Assembly (NCBI RefSeq): GCF_964656455.1
Contig: NC_135717.1
Span: 7,068,001-7,132,000 of the forward strand
From: Halichoerus grypus
Lineage: Eukaryota; Chordata; Mammalia; Carnivora; Phocidae
Direction: 5' to 3'
Length of the DNA: 64,000 bases
In this document: piece after piece, positions 1 through 12,600 of the stretch
How positions within the stretch are numbered: the first letter of the stretch is position 1
How the letters are laid out: the number at the start of each line of letters is the position of its first letter
Program-made: the position numbers and the translations under genes
Notes under the pieces: model-generated
Told to the model about the DNA's origin: nothing
The model's database searches: none
What the model saw: only the letters and a program-made list of their open reading frames with translations

Positions 1-299
1 ATGCAAAGGGATAGGCGGGTCTCTGGAGTTAATCGTTACTATGTGTCAAAGGGTTTGGAGAATATTGATTAAGGAAGCATTTTCCCGATTGATGAAAAAT
101 AACTCAGTCATACTCATCTATCCCTTCTAGAAGGTTATGCAGTGTATTAATGTAGTGCATAATAAAAACAACAAAAAAGTAAAAAAAAATTAAAAATAAA
201 ATAAAATTGTATTTGGATTTGTTTGCATCGGGTATGGTAAGACACAAAGATGCAGAAATGACTGTCATGAAATACGAATTTATCCTCACAGACCTCTAG

Positions 300-950
300 A
301 AAGAGGAGGCACAGAATTCTGAGCGGGGCCATGTTGGGAGGCACCAAGGTTGGTCAGGAGGCTGAGGAAGCGAAGGGAAAACAGGGGCTGGAGACTTTAT
401 CATAGTGTCTGTGGAAAAGACAAGGCAAAGCAGAATAAGCAGGCTTAGGACTGACCAATGGGAATAATTTCAGCAGGTTCTGAGGATGAGGGGCTGCCCT
501 GGGGGGAATGGGGTAGAGGAATATTGCCCTCCTGGAGCATCAGATAGAGGAGGTGGTTTGGAGTGTGGGCTCTGGACTGGTTGGTGTGCATATGGAAGGC
601 ATGCTCCTGGGGCACCTGGGTGGCTCAGTCAGTCGGGCATCTGCCTTCAGCTCAGGTCATGATCCCAGGGTCCTGAGATTGAGCCCCCCATCGGGCTCCC
701 TTTTTGGTGGGGGGCCTGCTTCTCCCTCTCCCCGCTCATGCTCTCACTCACTATCTCCCTCTCTCTTAAATAAATAAAATCTTAAAAAATAAATAAAATA
801 AAATAAAATAAAAAGAAAGGCGTGCTCCTGGGCAAGTCTTTCCTATCTCCAGGAGGAACACTGCAAGGGGCAGTCGCTCCCTGCTCAGTGAGGCCCCAGA
901 TGTCAAAGCATCAAGAAGAAGCAAATCAGCAAAACACCCAGCACCCAGGA
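300..950 (+). repeat. Unidentified dispersed repeat, copy A
   Basis: The part around 545-605 (AGGAGGTGGTTTGGAGTGTG and GGAAGGCATGCTCCTGG) recurs at 3727-3790. The copy is split by the SINE at 609. It may be a fragment of an old LTR element; no subfamily is assigned and the outer ends are uncertain. Confidence 0.4.
609..816 (+). mobile_element. Carnivore tRNA-Lys SINE
   Basis: Head GGGGCACCTGGGTGGCTCAG and AAATAAATAAAATCTT tail. Target-site duplication GGAAGGCATGCTCCTGG / GAAAGGCGTGCTCCTGG on either side. Confidence 0.92.
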
Positions 951-1789
951 AGTGGGAGGTGTCATCCCCACCTGTTCCAACATTAACTTTGGGGCCTCCT
1001 TCTACTTGTTTCACATGGGGGAGCCTTCCCTTCCCAGCTGGGCTCTCATTTCTGGAGGGCTCACTGCGTGCCTGCCCCCAACCAGGGCAGGACAAACCCT
1101 CTCTGGGCCCGTCCTCCCTCCTCCAATGGAAAACAAGAGGAAGTAAACAGAGTGCTGATGTCAGCCGCGGCCCGCAAGCAGACATGGGGAAGAAAAGAGA
1201 CCAAGATCTGAACCCTGATTTCTCCTCCTTCTCTGTTCTCAGAGACCCCTTCTCATCTTCCCATACCTCCATGGCCTGCCCCTCCTCACACTCTCGTCCC
1301 TGCTGCCTTTCTTTCCCCAGATTGACCAGTGGCCGGATGAAAGCAGCAGTGACAAATGGCCTTCATAGGAAAGGGGAGGAGAGAGAAGGTGGGGGAAGTT
1401 AGGCTTCTGGGGGAGCTGGGAAGAAGGACAATCATTTGGGAAAGCACCAAGCTCACAAGGCACACAGACCTGAGCATTGTCCAGACCCTAGACCTGCCTG
1501 GTGGAGGGAACTGGAGTGAGTGAGGTGATCCCTCTGAGCCTTCGTTTCTTCCTTTGTTGGGTGGGAATAAAATTCCTTTTTCTCACAGGATTGCCCTGAA
1601 AAGGAAAGGTAGCAGACAAGGCAGGTCCTCCAAGTCCGTGTCCTTGCCCCAGGGCAGTGGTTCTCAAACTTCAACAGCTTGGAGTGGGGCTGAGACTTTT
1701 CCTTTTCACAAGTTCCCACTTGCAGCTGGTCCACACTGTGATATGAGGTACGTGTGTGTATGCCTGTAGTAGATACGTGTTTAACTTTT

Positions 1790-3400
1790 TAAGGAATGGC
1801 GCACATGAATGCCCCTCTGTACATTCCCACCAGCAGAGTAGGACATTTCCAGTGGCTTCACTTCCTCGCCAACAGTCAGAATGGCTGGTCTTTCAATTTG
1901 TGCCGTTTAACAGATACACAATGTGATCTCACTGTGGTTTTCATTTACATTTCCCTAATGACTAATGCTCTTACACATCTTTTCATGTGGTTGTGAACTG
2001 TATGTCTTTCTTTGACAAAGTATCTCTTCAAATCTTTAGCTCGTATTTTCAATTGGGATTTTTTTTCACAAATTTTGAGGGTTCCTTTTATATTTGGGAT
2101 ACAAATCCTTTGTCAGTTACGTGATTTGCCAATATTGTCTCCCAGTCTGTAGCTTCTCTTTTCATTTTCTTGATGGTATCTTTTGAAGAACAGATTTCAT
2201 TTTGAGGGGCTCCAATTTGTCAATATTTTCTTTAATGCTTTTGGTGTTGAATCTAAGAAATCTGTGCCTAACCCAAAGTCTCAAAGATTTTCTCCTGTTT
2301 TTTTCTTCTAAGGTTTTATTTGTTTATTTGACAGAGAGAGACACAACGAGAGAGGGAACAAAGCAAGGGGAGTGTGAGAGGGAGAAGCAGGCTTCCCGCT
2401 GAGCAAGGAGCCTGATGCAGGGCTCGATCCCAGGACCCCGGAATCATGACTTGAGCTGAAGGCAGATGCTGAACGACTGAGCTACCCAGGCGCCCTGTTT
2501 TTTTGTTGTTTTTTTTTTCTTGACTTAATTACTTTTAGGACTTACATTTAGGCTGATGATTCATTTTGAGTTAATTTTTGTAGGTAGTGCAAAATATGAA
2601 TTCAAGTTCATTTTTTTAATCTAAATTTCCAGTTGTTCAAAAGACTGTGATTTCTCCACTGAACTGCCTTTGCGTCTTTGTTAGAAATAAATTGACCACG
2701 TAATTGTGAGTCTCTTTCTATACTCCGTTCTGTTCCATTGATCTATTTATCTGTCTTGACACCAATACATCTTGATTACAGTAGCTTTATAGTAAGTCTT
2801 AAAGGCAGGTAGTGTAAATCCTCCAACTCTGTTCTTCAATTTCAAGTTTTTAGCCATTCTAAGTGCTTTGAATTTCTACAGGCATTTTAGAATTGGCTTG
2901 CCAATTTCTACAAAATAGCCTACTGGGATTTGGTTGAGATTGTGTTATATCTACATGTTAATTTGGGGAGAATTGACATCTGAGCAGTATTGAACACTAT
3001 TCATACATACGTATGAAATCTCCATTCATTAATCTTTAATTTCTCTCAGTAATGTTTTATAGTTTTCGTGTTCAGATCTTGCACATCTGTTGTATTTATT
3101 TCTAAGTATTTCATATTTTGAAGCTATTGTAAGTGGTACCGTTTTCATTTGACTTCCATTTTTTGTCATTAGTATATAGAAAAACAATTGATTTTCATGT
3201 ATTGCTCTTGTATCCTGTGACCATGCTTAAATCAGGTACAGCTCTAGTAGCTTTTTTTGTCGATTCCATTGGATCTTCTATGTAAACAATCAAGTCATCT
3301 GTAAACGAAGGGTTTTTCCTTCTTTCTTTCCAATCTGGATGCCTTTTGGCTCAATTCTTATTCTCACAGCGTTTTAATGTATACAGGTGACTGAGTGATG
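1790..3400 (-). mobile_element. Antisense L1 fragment (ORF2 and 3' part)
   Basis: Reads backwards as L1 ORF2 sequence, e.g. the stretches around 1796-1990 and 2760-3130. Many stops and indels; not functional. Broken by a SINE at 2300. Confidence 0.8.
2300..2495 (-). mobile_element. Carnivore SINE inside the antisense L1
   Basis: Reverse orientation, ending CTACCCAGGCGCCC. Flanked by CTCCTGTTTTTTT / GCCCTGTTTTTTT. Confidence 0.9.
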
Positions 3401-3419
3401 ACACAGAGAGGGTAATGAC

Positions 3420-3890
3420 ACTGAAGGAAGGTTTTTTAACTTACGTTTCCTGCAGAGAAGGAAAATGCCGTGCCGTAGAGGGCCGGCCACCTGGGGAAGC
3501 AATAGAGGAGGAAGAGGCAAGACCAAGGGGAAGGCACAGACCACACCTTTAGTGTGTTTTTCCCTGGCAAGACAAGCAAGGAAAGGGAAACAGCTTAGGA
3601 TTGGCTAGTTTGATTAATTCCGGTGGGCTTTGGGTTACAGGTTACAACTGTCTGTCGTTGTCTGGCACCTGGCACAGGGTTGACTCAGGGCAGAGGAAAT
3701 ACTGGCGTGGTAGGTGAGAGTTAGATAAAGGAGGTGGTTTAGAGTATGGGCCCTGGATTGGTTAGTTTGCATAGGAAAGGCATGCTCCTAGGAATGCCCT
3801 TTGCTCTATCTAAGAATAGGCTAGCCTTGGGAGGGGCCATCTCTCCCCAGTCAGCCAGGCCACAAGTGCCTGAGCATCAAGAATGCAGAA
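3420..3890 (+). repeat. Unidentified dispersed repeat, copy B
   Basis: Same orientation as the copy at 300-950, sharing AGGAGGTGGTTTAGAGTATG, CATAGGAAAGGCATGCTCCT and a later GCATCAAGAA. An antisense L1 fragment lies between the copies. Confidence 0.4.
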
Positions 3891-3899
3891 AATTAAAAA

Positions 3900-6576
3900 A
3901 AAAAAATAGTTAATACAATTGCCCTGTGATAAATGAATGCCAAATACATAAATACAGAATCTAAGAAAACATAGAACACTTTTATTTCTTTGTCTTGCCT
4001 TATTGCATGGGCTAGAACCGCCATCATAATAAATGGAGGTGGTGAGAGCAGATATCTCTGCCTTACTCCTGGTCTTGGGGGGAAAGCAGGAGCAAGGTGA
4101 GGTACCGTGGAGGGGGAAAGGTAGTGATGGATGTGGCCAATGAGGAAGGGAGAACAGAAACTTAGGAGAACTTGGGAGAAGATCTAAGGCGGTATTCACA
4201 AAATGTGGTCCACAGCTCATAGCCCTCATTCTGTCTGCTCCTGAGCAAGCACTTCTGACCCCTCCCCCATGGCCACCCTCTGGGCTAAAGAGCTGCATTT
4301 AGGCTCTGCCCATCTATGAATCATGAAACTCCAGACCCTTCTCCCACCAGAAGCCCCCTCTGTGAGAGCCACAGCTCAAGGCTGATCAGTGGGCCCTCTC
4401 ATTGCTGTTGGGAGAAGTGAGGATGAGCAAACCCAGAGAATATACACCATCTGTGAGCAGAAAAATCACACCTCACAATTCCAGGCATCATGGAGATCCA
4501 GCTGGGTCCAGAGGCCTGAACAGGACATGAAATGTGCAGTTTGCATCTAGGGAGACCATATGTGGGAGCAGTGGAGCCTGAAGCACCTGGACAGCAGGTA
4601 CGCTGCCAAAGTTAATCTAGTAAACATGCGTATTTAGTAAACATGCCATGCTGCCCAACGGAATGGGCTGGGACACCCCCTAGTGGGGTCCAGCCCCCTC
4701 CTTGGGTGGCCTGGCAAAGAGGAGACTGTCCAGCCAGGTCCCACAGCTAGTGAGACAAGGTGAGAGTGGAACTCAGGTGTCACCCCTCAGACAGGGCAGG
4801 CTACCCTCTAGAGGAGCTATCAAAAAGGCAGCTGGTCCCTTGTCCTGTCTTCTGTCCACCTTTCCAGCAGTTACCATTCGCCCAAGCACCTTCCACAGCC
4901 CAGAGGAGTCCATGACACTAAAGCTCAGTTTCTGGACAGCGCTTCAGTTTCCTGTTGGTGAAAATACGTCCACCACACAATGTTGTAAAGCTGAAAATGA
5001 GGCAATGGATGTTGGGGCCTGGCTCGGATAAGGGGATCCCATGAAAATGCAGAACTTCTCTTCTCGAGCCTGGGAGGAAGTGTAAGAAACACAGACACAG
5101 GGAAAGGGCAGGGGCTGCCTGGCTGGCCCGGAGAGAGGCGTGGAAGAAAACTATGGGGTTTGAGGAAGAAACAGAAAAAGAGAAAGGAAGTCAGTCTGCC
5201 TGCTGCCACCTCCAGAAGACAAGGCTACTTCCTGTGATGAAATCATGCTCTCCCACCCTCACCATCTACTCAGTAAGCCAATGCCAACCTCATCCGGGGG
5301 CGGGAGGGAGCCCAGCCTCCTACAACCTGCCCAGGGAGTCACCAAAAGTCCCAGCCCCACTCTCTCACCCCCACCCACTACCAGTCACAGGCTGGCAGTG
5401 CCCTCCATTGGAGATGGTCCAGGGACTGTCACCAGGGTGACACTACTGCTCCGGGCCTTATATCCCCCCTGGTCAAGGAAGGTCTGGATTAGCCAAGGCT
5501 CTCACAGCTGGGGAGGGAATCATCTAAGGAGCATTATAAAAATAGAGCCTCCTGGGAGTCACCCCCCAGAACTCTGCTCTTGGGAGCTGAGGCCCTGAGG
5601 TTGTGTGGTGCAACCAGGCGGAAGCATCCAGAAGGAACAGAATGCTCTGTGGACTCAGTAAGGCTGGAGTTTGAGTCTTAGACCTATCACTTGAGAGTCA
5701 TTCGACCTGGGGTAGGGCTTCTCTGAGCCTTGGTCTCCTCATCTAGAGTGGGGGACAGAAGGACCTGCAGATCCAGTCTTGCATCTTGGGGGTCAAGGCG
5801 TGGCCTTCAGAAGGCCCACCCTCACCTCTTAACCCCAGGGAGGGTGTGAGACCCCACAAAAGGAGCTGATCAGGGCGGGGAAGGGGCCTGGAAGGCCTGG
5901 GTCCTGCACAGGACTGCTGGGGGCTGCTGAAGGGGAGCTCCTGCCAGGAGGGAGAAGGACCAAGAGCAAGCTAGGAGTCCCTGGTGCTGGGGCTGGAGGT
6001 CGAGGGCATCTGACCACCAGTGGATCCCTCCTCCTCCTCTCTAGGGGGCTGTAGCTGGGCAGAGACTCATGGCTGCCTGCCTTCTTGCTGCAAGAGCTGG
6101 AGCTGGTCCTGCTGCCACCCCTTCACCTGGAAGGACAGACAGAGGCCAGGAGACACTCAGAGAGCCAATGAAAAGGAGAGCTAGAGAGACAAACACTGAC
6201 TCCTAAGGAGGTAGAGGTGCTGGCAGTGGTCAGGAGTCCAGGCAGAAAGGAGAGGCCACACATGGCCAAGGTCAGAACCATGGCCCTCAGCATGAAGATA
6301 GAGGCTGGGGGCCTCTGTCGTGGCTCTCTGAGCTCTGACCACAAGGAAGCACTTTTGCAATATAGGAAAAGAAGAAACCAGATTGATAAAGGAAGTGCTG
6401 GTTACTCTGGGTGCTGGTGAGTTTGGGGAAGGCTCTCACCCTCCCTTGCTCCTCTGAAGGGGCCTGATCCACGCTCTCCAGGTGCCTCTTGACTCCCCAA
6501 GGAGGCACCCCCTAGGGCCTCCCCTGGCCTTGACAGAGCTGCTTGTCTTCTCCTCCCCTGGGAAGAGAGTGAGGCA
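3900..6576. other. Intergenic stretch upstream of PILRA
   Basis: I see no gene. MIR-like pieces occur near 4700-4790 and, in reverse, 5660-5755. The PILRA start site should lie in the last few hundred bases; no TATA box is obvious, only purine-rich ETS-like AGGAAG cores near 6340-6395. Confidence 0.5.
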
Positions 6577-6631
6577 ATGGGTCTGTCCCTGCTGCTGTCT
6601 CTGCTGCTGTTGCCGACATGTCTGCAGGCTG
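6577..6631 (+). CDS. PILRA: PILRA coding exon 1: signal peptide
   Basis: The ATG lies in GAGGCAATGG and opens MGLSLLLSLLLLPTCLQAG, a short hydrophobic leader with a likely cleavage site near Ala18. The exon ends in phase 1 at GGCTG|GTGAGT. No other upstream in-frame start gives a leader. Confidence 0.93.
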
Positions 6632-9600
6632 GTGAGTGTCCGGGACACCCTGGCTCTGCCCCGAGGCCCAACGAGTCCCCAGGAAGGGCTGAGGCTGGGC
6701 AGCTGGAGAAGGGGTCTGCCGGGGTAGCTGGCCAGGCCTCCCAGCCCTAGCAAGCGACGGGCTGGTCCCATAGTGCTAGTCAGCCCCAACCCTTCACCCT
6801 CCTCCCTACCCCAAGTCTGGCGAGGGGCACACCCAGGCCAGAGAGCCGGTCCTACCATCTGTCACACTACTGCCCGTGGTGAGGGTGTCAGAAGGTCTGG
6901 GGTTATCTTCTTCATCTCTCCCCGTGGCTTCAAAGTCTCTCCTCTCCCCCGTCCTGCAGGTAGCTCAGACGAATGTGATTTATATCCTGACTATGGGATC
7001 GAGCAACCAAATAACCTCTCAGCCCCCATGGGTGGCTCCGTCCATATCAATTTCTCCTTCTATTACTGCTGGCAGTTAGCCAACGATCCCAGAGTGAGTG
7101 TAGCCTTGAGACGGAAACACTTCCATGGGGAGGTCATCTACAACAGTACTGGGCCTTTCATCCATGAGGAGTACAAGAACCGCATCTGCCTGAACTTGCC
7201 AAAGGGTCAGAAGTTTGGCTCCCTGCAGATATCGAACCTGCGGAAGGAGGATGAGCATATATACTTTTGCCGGGTCCAAGTGGAAACACTAAGAGACGGC
7301 ACAAAGGTGTGGCAGTCCCTCCAGGGGACCATACTCACCGTCACCCACGGTGAGTCCAGCTGCCCCGGCAGCCACCACGCCCACCCTGCTGAGGCTCTTA
7401 AAGACCACGGTGCCCTTGTCCCCCAGGCCTGGCCCAGGCCCCAATCTTCCTGCTCGCCCCTTCTCTCAGACTCCTCTCCCCATACTCACCCCCTCCCTAG
7501 GCCTCTGCCAACTTTACTCTTTCTCCTCCATCTCCCCAGGCCTGGGTTGCCCTCCTTGACCATCCCCCTCACTGCCCCCTCCGGATCCAGGCCCCCCCAG
7601 GCCCCGGCCTCAGCACCTCCTGGGCTTCCCAGTTATCCTCCCTTCTTGCCCCAAGCTGGGGCTCCAGCCCTGCCTCCCTGCCCTCCCCCCATGCTGTCCA
7701 GGTGGATTTGACTTCTTCAGGATGTGGGCTGCCTTCCCTTTGTCATGTGTCTATGTGTGCAGCCCCAGCCAGCCCCGAGTCTTGCGTCTCCCCACAGCCA
7801 TGGGCTCAGCCCAGCACACACAGCAGGTACCCAATGATGACCGAGAGCCCCGGTCCCCTGGCAACACCCCATTACCTGTTTTCCCAAAACCCCCACTTCC
7901 TCTCCTGCTCTGCTCCTCGGAACCCGGCCCACAATGCTCCCCGCCCCAGCCCCAGCCCCAGCCCTCCTCTCCTTTCCCATCTCCCTCTTCCCCGCCTCTG
8001 TCCTCTTTACCCTCCTTGCCCCCCCATCCCTAGTCCCCACGTCTGCCTGTACTGTCCCCACTGTCCACTCCGATCTCACTGCTCCATGCTGGCCCTTGAG
8101 AGGCACGTCTGCAGCAGAAATATGGCAGCTCCCGCTTACTGTGCACTGCGTAGGGTTGAACAACTTGGTATGCATCGCCCTAGTTAACCTTCCCCACGAC
8201 CCCACAGTAACAGTAAGTACTGCTGTCGTCTTCCTGTTAGAGATATATCGGGACCCTGAGGCTCCAAGATCCTAAACACTGACCTGCCCAAAGCCACAGT
8301 CTGGTGCAGGCAGGACTTGAACTCAGTTTAAGCCCAGAGCCTCCACTCTTAACCAGTAGTTGCTCAGCCTCACCAGCTGACCTGATCATATCGTTGTCTT
8401 GACCTATTGTTCACCCAATAATGGGATGTGTTGCATTAATAGATCTTCCCATGTTACTCAGCAGGCCGTGGGAACTTGACCCTAGGTTTGTCCCCAGAGC
8501 AGTGTGGGGAGAGCGTCTCTCTGAGGAGCAGGGACTGGAGGGTGTATTGTCTGTAGACAATTCCTTAAAAACTAAAAATCGTAGGTTTCCTTTTTACAAT
8601 CACTTGCGCTGCCAATTCTGAGCAATGCATCACTGTTCCTGGTGGGAAGCACACTCTCTGTGTCCCCACCCTTGGTAACCACTGCCCCGTAGGACCACCG
8701 TGCTGGTTTTAGAGCAAATAGACAGTGGCTCACAACCTGAATTAGGCAAGACAGCCTTGGATTTATATTTCGGGCACCTCTTCCATCTTCCCTTAAATGG
8801 CCTTTTTGGGGAGATTTTGGCTCTCCTCAGACCCCTCTTCCTCCTTCCTTAATCCTCCTGACTTTTCTCATTTCTCAGTTTCAGTCACATTTGCTATGAG
8901 TTTCATCAATAAGTTAATTTTTTCAATTAATGCAATTAATTGGATATTCATGCTCATATATTTTTTTAAAATACAGGAAAGTAATAAAAAGAAATGTTTT
9001 TACCCAAGATAAGTACCACCATGCAAAAACATCACCCTAAAGGAATGTTTGCTGCTAATAGAACTAAGTTTGTGGTTGGCTTAATAATGTTTTTTACATA
9101 CAGATGTTTCCTCACTATATTCTCCTTTGTAAATTCCTCTTTTATTTCTTAGCCCAAAATCCTGTATTGCACTAGGAGCTGAAAATATTTTAATTTCTCC
9201 TGATTTTTGTCTGCTTTCTTTTAACAGTAAAACTCATTAATGTAGTGAGGACTTCTTTTGGTATATGGTTTGAGGTAAAGAACTAATTTGATCTTTACAC
9301 CAAGAAACAAATCAATCGTCCCAACTGCATTTATGGAATCTTTTTTTCTCTTCTTCATTGACTCATAGGCCTGGCCTTTTTGTAGGATAGCACCCATTTC
9401 TGGTCTGTCAACTCCATTTCCTTGTTCTGTCTTTTATCTTGTCGCTACCACACTATTCTAGGGTTTGTAACTTGTCATGTTTCAGTGGCTGATAAGACTA
9501 TGTCCATCAGAACCACGTTATTTCCTCAAAAACCTTATTATTCTTTTGGCATATTATTTCACATAAATGTTAGAATAAGTTTGCCAAGTTCTGAAGAAAA

Positions 9601-12600
9601 CACCAACAGGTATTTTTAAAATCAGAATTGCACTAATCCTATAAGGCAATTGACAGAAACAGAAATCAGTGTAAATCCAATCTTCCCACCCAGGAATGGC
9701 CCCTATTTTATATATACCTCAGTAACCTTGGGGGAGTGTTCTTCTAAAGACCATGTAAGTATCTCATGAGATGCTTTCCTCTAAATCTTTTATTTTTATA
9801 CTAATATGCAACATTATTTTTTGAATGTCCGTTTTCTATTTTCTCTAGAAAATATTGCATAAATACTGGCCAAATGGTGGGTTATATGCACGTTTACCTC
9901 CTTTCTCTACCAAATCCTACTAAAATGACAGGAAAGGGAATTTTTTTTTTTTTTTTTAAGATTTTATTTATTTATTTGACAGAGAGAGACACAGTGAGAG
10001 AGGGAACACAAGCAGGGTGAGTGGGAGAGGGAGAGAGGCAGGCCTCCCGCGGAGCAGGGAGCCCGATGTGGGGCTCGATCCCAGGACCCCGGGATCATGA
10101 CCTGAGCCGAAGGCAGACGCTTAACGACTGAGCCACCCAGGCGCCCCCAGGAAAGGGAATTTTTAAGACAAAATCTACACGGACAAAAAGATGTGAGTCC
10201 TGTGGTCAGAAACAATATTTGGGAAGCTGGAAATTAACATAGACTAATGTACCTGGCCTAGGAGACCAGGGGAGCTTAGCCCTAAACTGGCAGTGGGGAG
10301 ACCCAGAAGAAAGGCGATTTTTAAACTGCAAAAGGGCGACCGCAGACCCCCCGACAGTGGGAGTGAAAGGGGGTCAGAAAGCTGGAGGACTAGGTGAGAA
10401 TCTATTTAAGAAGGAGGGAAACCTCTTTGCCCCCTCCCCACCCAGCAGAGACTGGAGATTTGCTTTCCAGAAAGGATGGACCAGAGGGACCCTCGGGACA
10501 GTACCCCAGGCATACTGGGGGCAAGGGTTCAGTCCTTAAAACTGGAGATTTGGTGAACTGATGAGACCCTAAATGTCTTGCGCCCCCCTCCCCCCTTAGA
10601 TGCCTCTCAGGACTCCAGTAACCCAGCTGGTAATCCTCCACCCCACCAAGGGCAAGAAATCAGGAGATTCTTCTCTGGAAAATCTCTCTGATGGGCCCAA
10701 AAGGATCTAGAAATCCTAATAGATCCTACAGCCCACTAGCTGACAAGCACTTTCTCCCAGACCACACACATAGCTTCCAATCAGCATGGCTTTCTGCACA
10801 CTGGCCGCCAAGGGGCCAAGGACATGGGGTCTCGGCCTCACACGGAATCCTCCAGCCCTGATGATTGACCCCTCACTTCTGCTGTGCCTGGGATGCCTGA
10901 GGCTAGACACGCCATTTTAAAACTATGATTACATTGAATACTTAAGGAATCCTTCCCCCATGAAACACACAGCAAAACAAATGGGGAGATGGGGAGCGAA
11001 GGGAAGTACCTGGAAGACACCAAAACAATGGAAGGAGAATAAAATTCAGATAACTACCATCTTCAGAAAGTTAAGACCGCAAGCATGGAGCAACAGAAGG
11101 AGCTTTCCAAACAAACAAGGAGCTTTTGGGAATTTAAGCTATAATGGCAAAAATGGAAAACCTGGTAAAAGGATTGAGAGATCAACTTGACGGAAATGTC
11201 TCAGAAAGCCGACAAAGAGTCACGGATCTGGAAACTGTAGCGGGTTGGATAGCAGCCCCCACAAAGACGTGTCCACATCCCAGCCCCCAGAACCTGGGAC
11301 TGTTACCGTACATGGTAACAGATGTGAGTCAGTTAGGACTTCTGAGGTGAGGAGGTTATCTGAGATTCTCTGGGAGGGCCCTAAATGCAAACACAAGCCT
11401 CCTTCTAAGAGGAAGGCAGAGGGAGACTTGTCACGGAAGAGACGGCAGTGTGGCCACAGAGCAGAGACTCAGTGGTGCAGCCTCTAGAAGCTGGAGGAAG
11501 CATGGTACAGAGTCTCGCCCAGAGCCTCCCAAGGGTGCGAGGCCCTAGTAACACCTTGCTCTCCGACCTCTGGCCTCTAGGACTGTGAGAGACTAAACTT
11601 CTGTTGTTTAAAGTCACCCAGTTTGTGGTCATTTCTTACAGCAGCCATAGGAAAGTAATATAGAAAAAAAATGAGGATTGGTCCAAGAGCTCCAGCCTCT
11701 GAATAATGGGAGTTCCAGAAACAGAGAAGAGAGAAGGCCATGGGAAGAAAACACTGACCAAATAACTCCAGAAATTTTCCAGAACAAAGAAGCCCAGAGA
11801 AACGGGTAAAAATAAAAAGACCTACCTTGGGAAACAGCAACATGAAATTTCAAAACGTCAGGGACAAAAACATGATCCAAAAAATTTCCAAGGGGGAAAA
11901 AACAGGCCACAGGAAACGGGAATCACAATGGCTTTGGCGGTCTCCATAGTAACAGAGGAAGCTGGAAGACAATGGTTGAATGCCTTGAAATTCTAAGAGA
12001 AAATTCATTCATTCATTCATTCATTCATTCATTCATTCAACAAATATTGATTGAATACCTACTATGTGTCAGGTGCTAATACGGACACTGGGGAAACAGC
12101 AGGAAAGAAAGAAAAAAGCAAAACATGCTCGCAACAATGCCACTTGCACATAAATGTGGAAAGAAGACGGGAGAGAAAGCCAACAAATTAATTCTGTGTG
12201 TTGAATGGTGGTGAAAAGAGAAAAGGAGGGAAATGGAGCAGGATCTGGGGGATAAAGGTTGCTAGGGGTGCTACTCTATTCAGCTGGAACAGAAAGGCCC
12301 CAGAGATATTAGTCAGAGCCAGGAGGAAGCAGCCACTGCAACAGGGGGACTGAGGAGAGTTTTGAGTAGAGCGCAGGATAGGGAAACCAGTCAGGGATGG
12401 GAGATACCTGCAACCATCCCCATGACTGAGGAGCAGGGTAGAGAGAAGGTACTGGGACCAGAGAGGAGCTGTAGCCTCTGGGGAGATAGAGTCAACATGT
12501 CTGGGATGGTTAGTTTTACGTGTCAACTTGAATGGGCTAAGGGATGCCCACAGATGGTAAGACATTCTTTCTGGATATGTCTGTGACGCTATTTCCAGAA

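Noticed and set aside
6123..6344. Minus-strand frame with a hydrophobic stretch, followed by an acceptor-like CTTCCAG
   Set aside because: No family resemblance, no second exon that joins in phase, and it lies where the PILRA promoter should be.
1..6500. A PILRB paralogue or PVRIG exon
   Set aside because: Searched for a V-set exon (YFCRV-type motif) or a membrane exon on both strands and found none.
7702..8205. Overlapping frames of 161-162 codons on both strands
   Set aside because: Product of the C-rich low-complexity stretch in PILRA intron 2.
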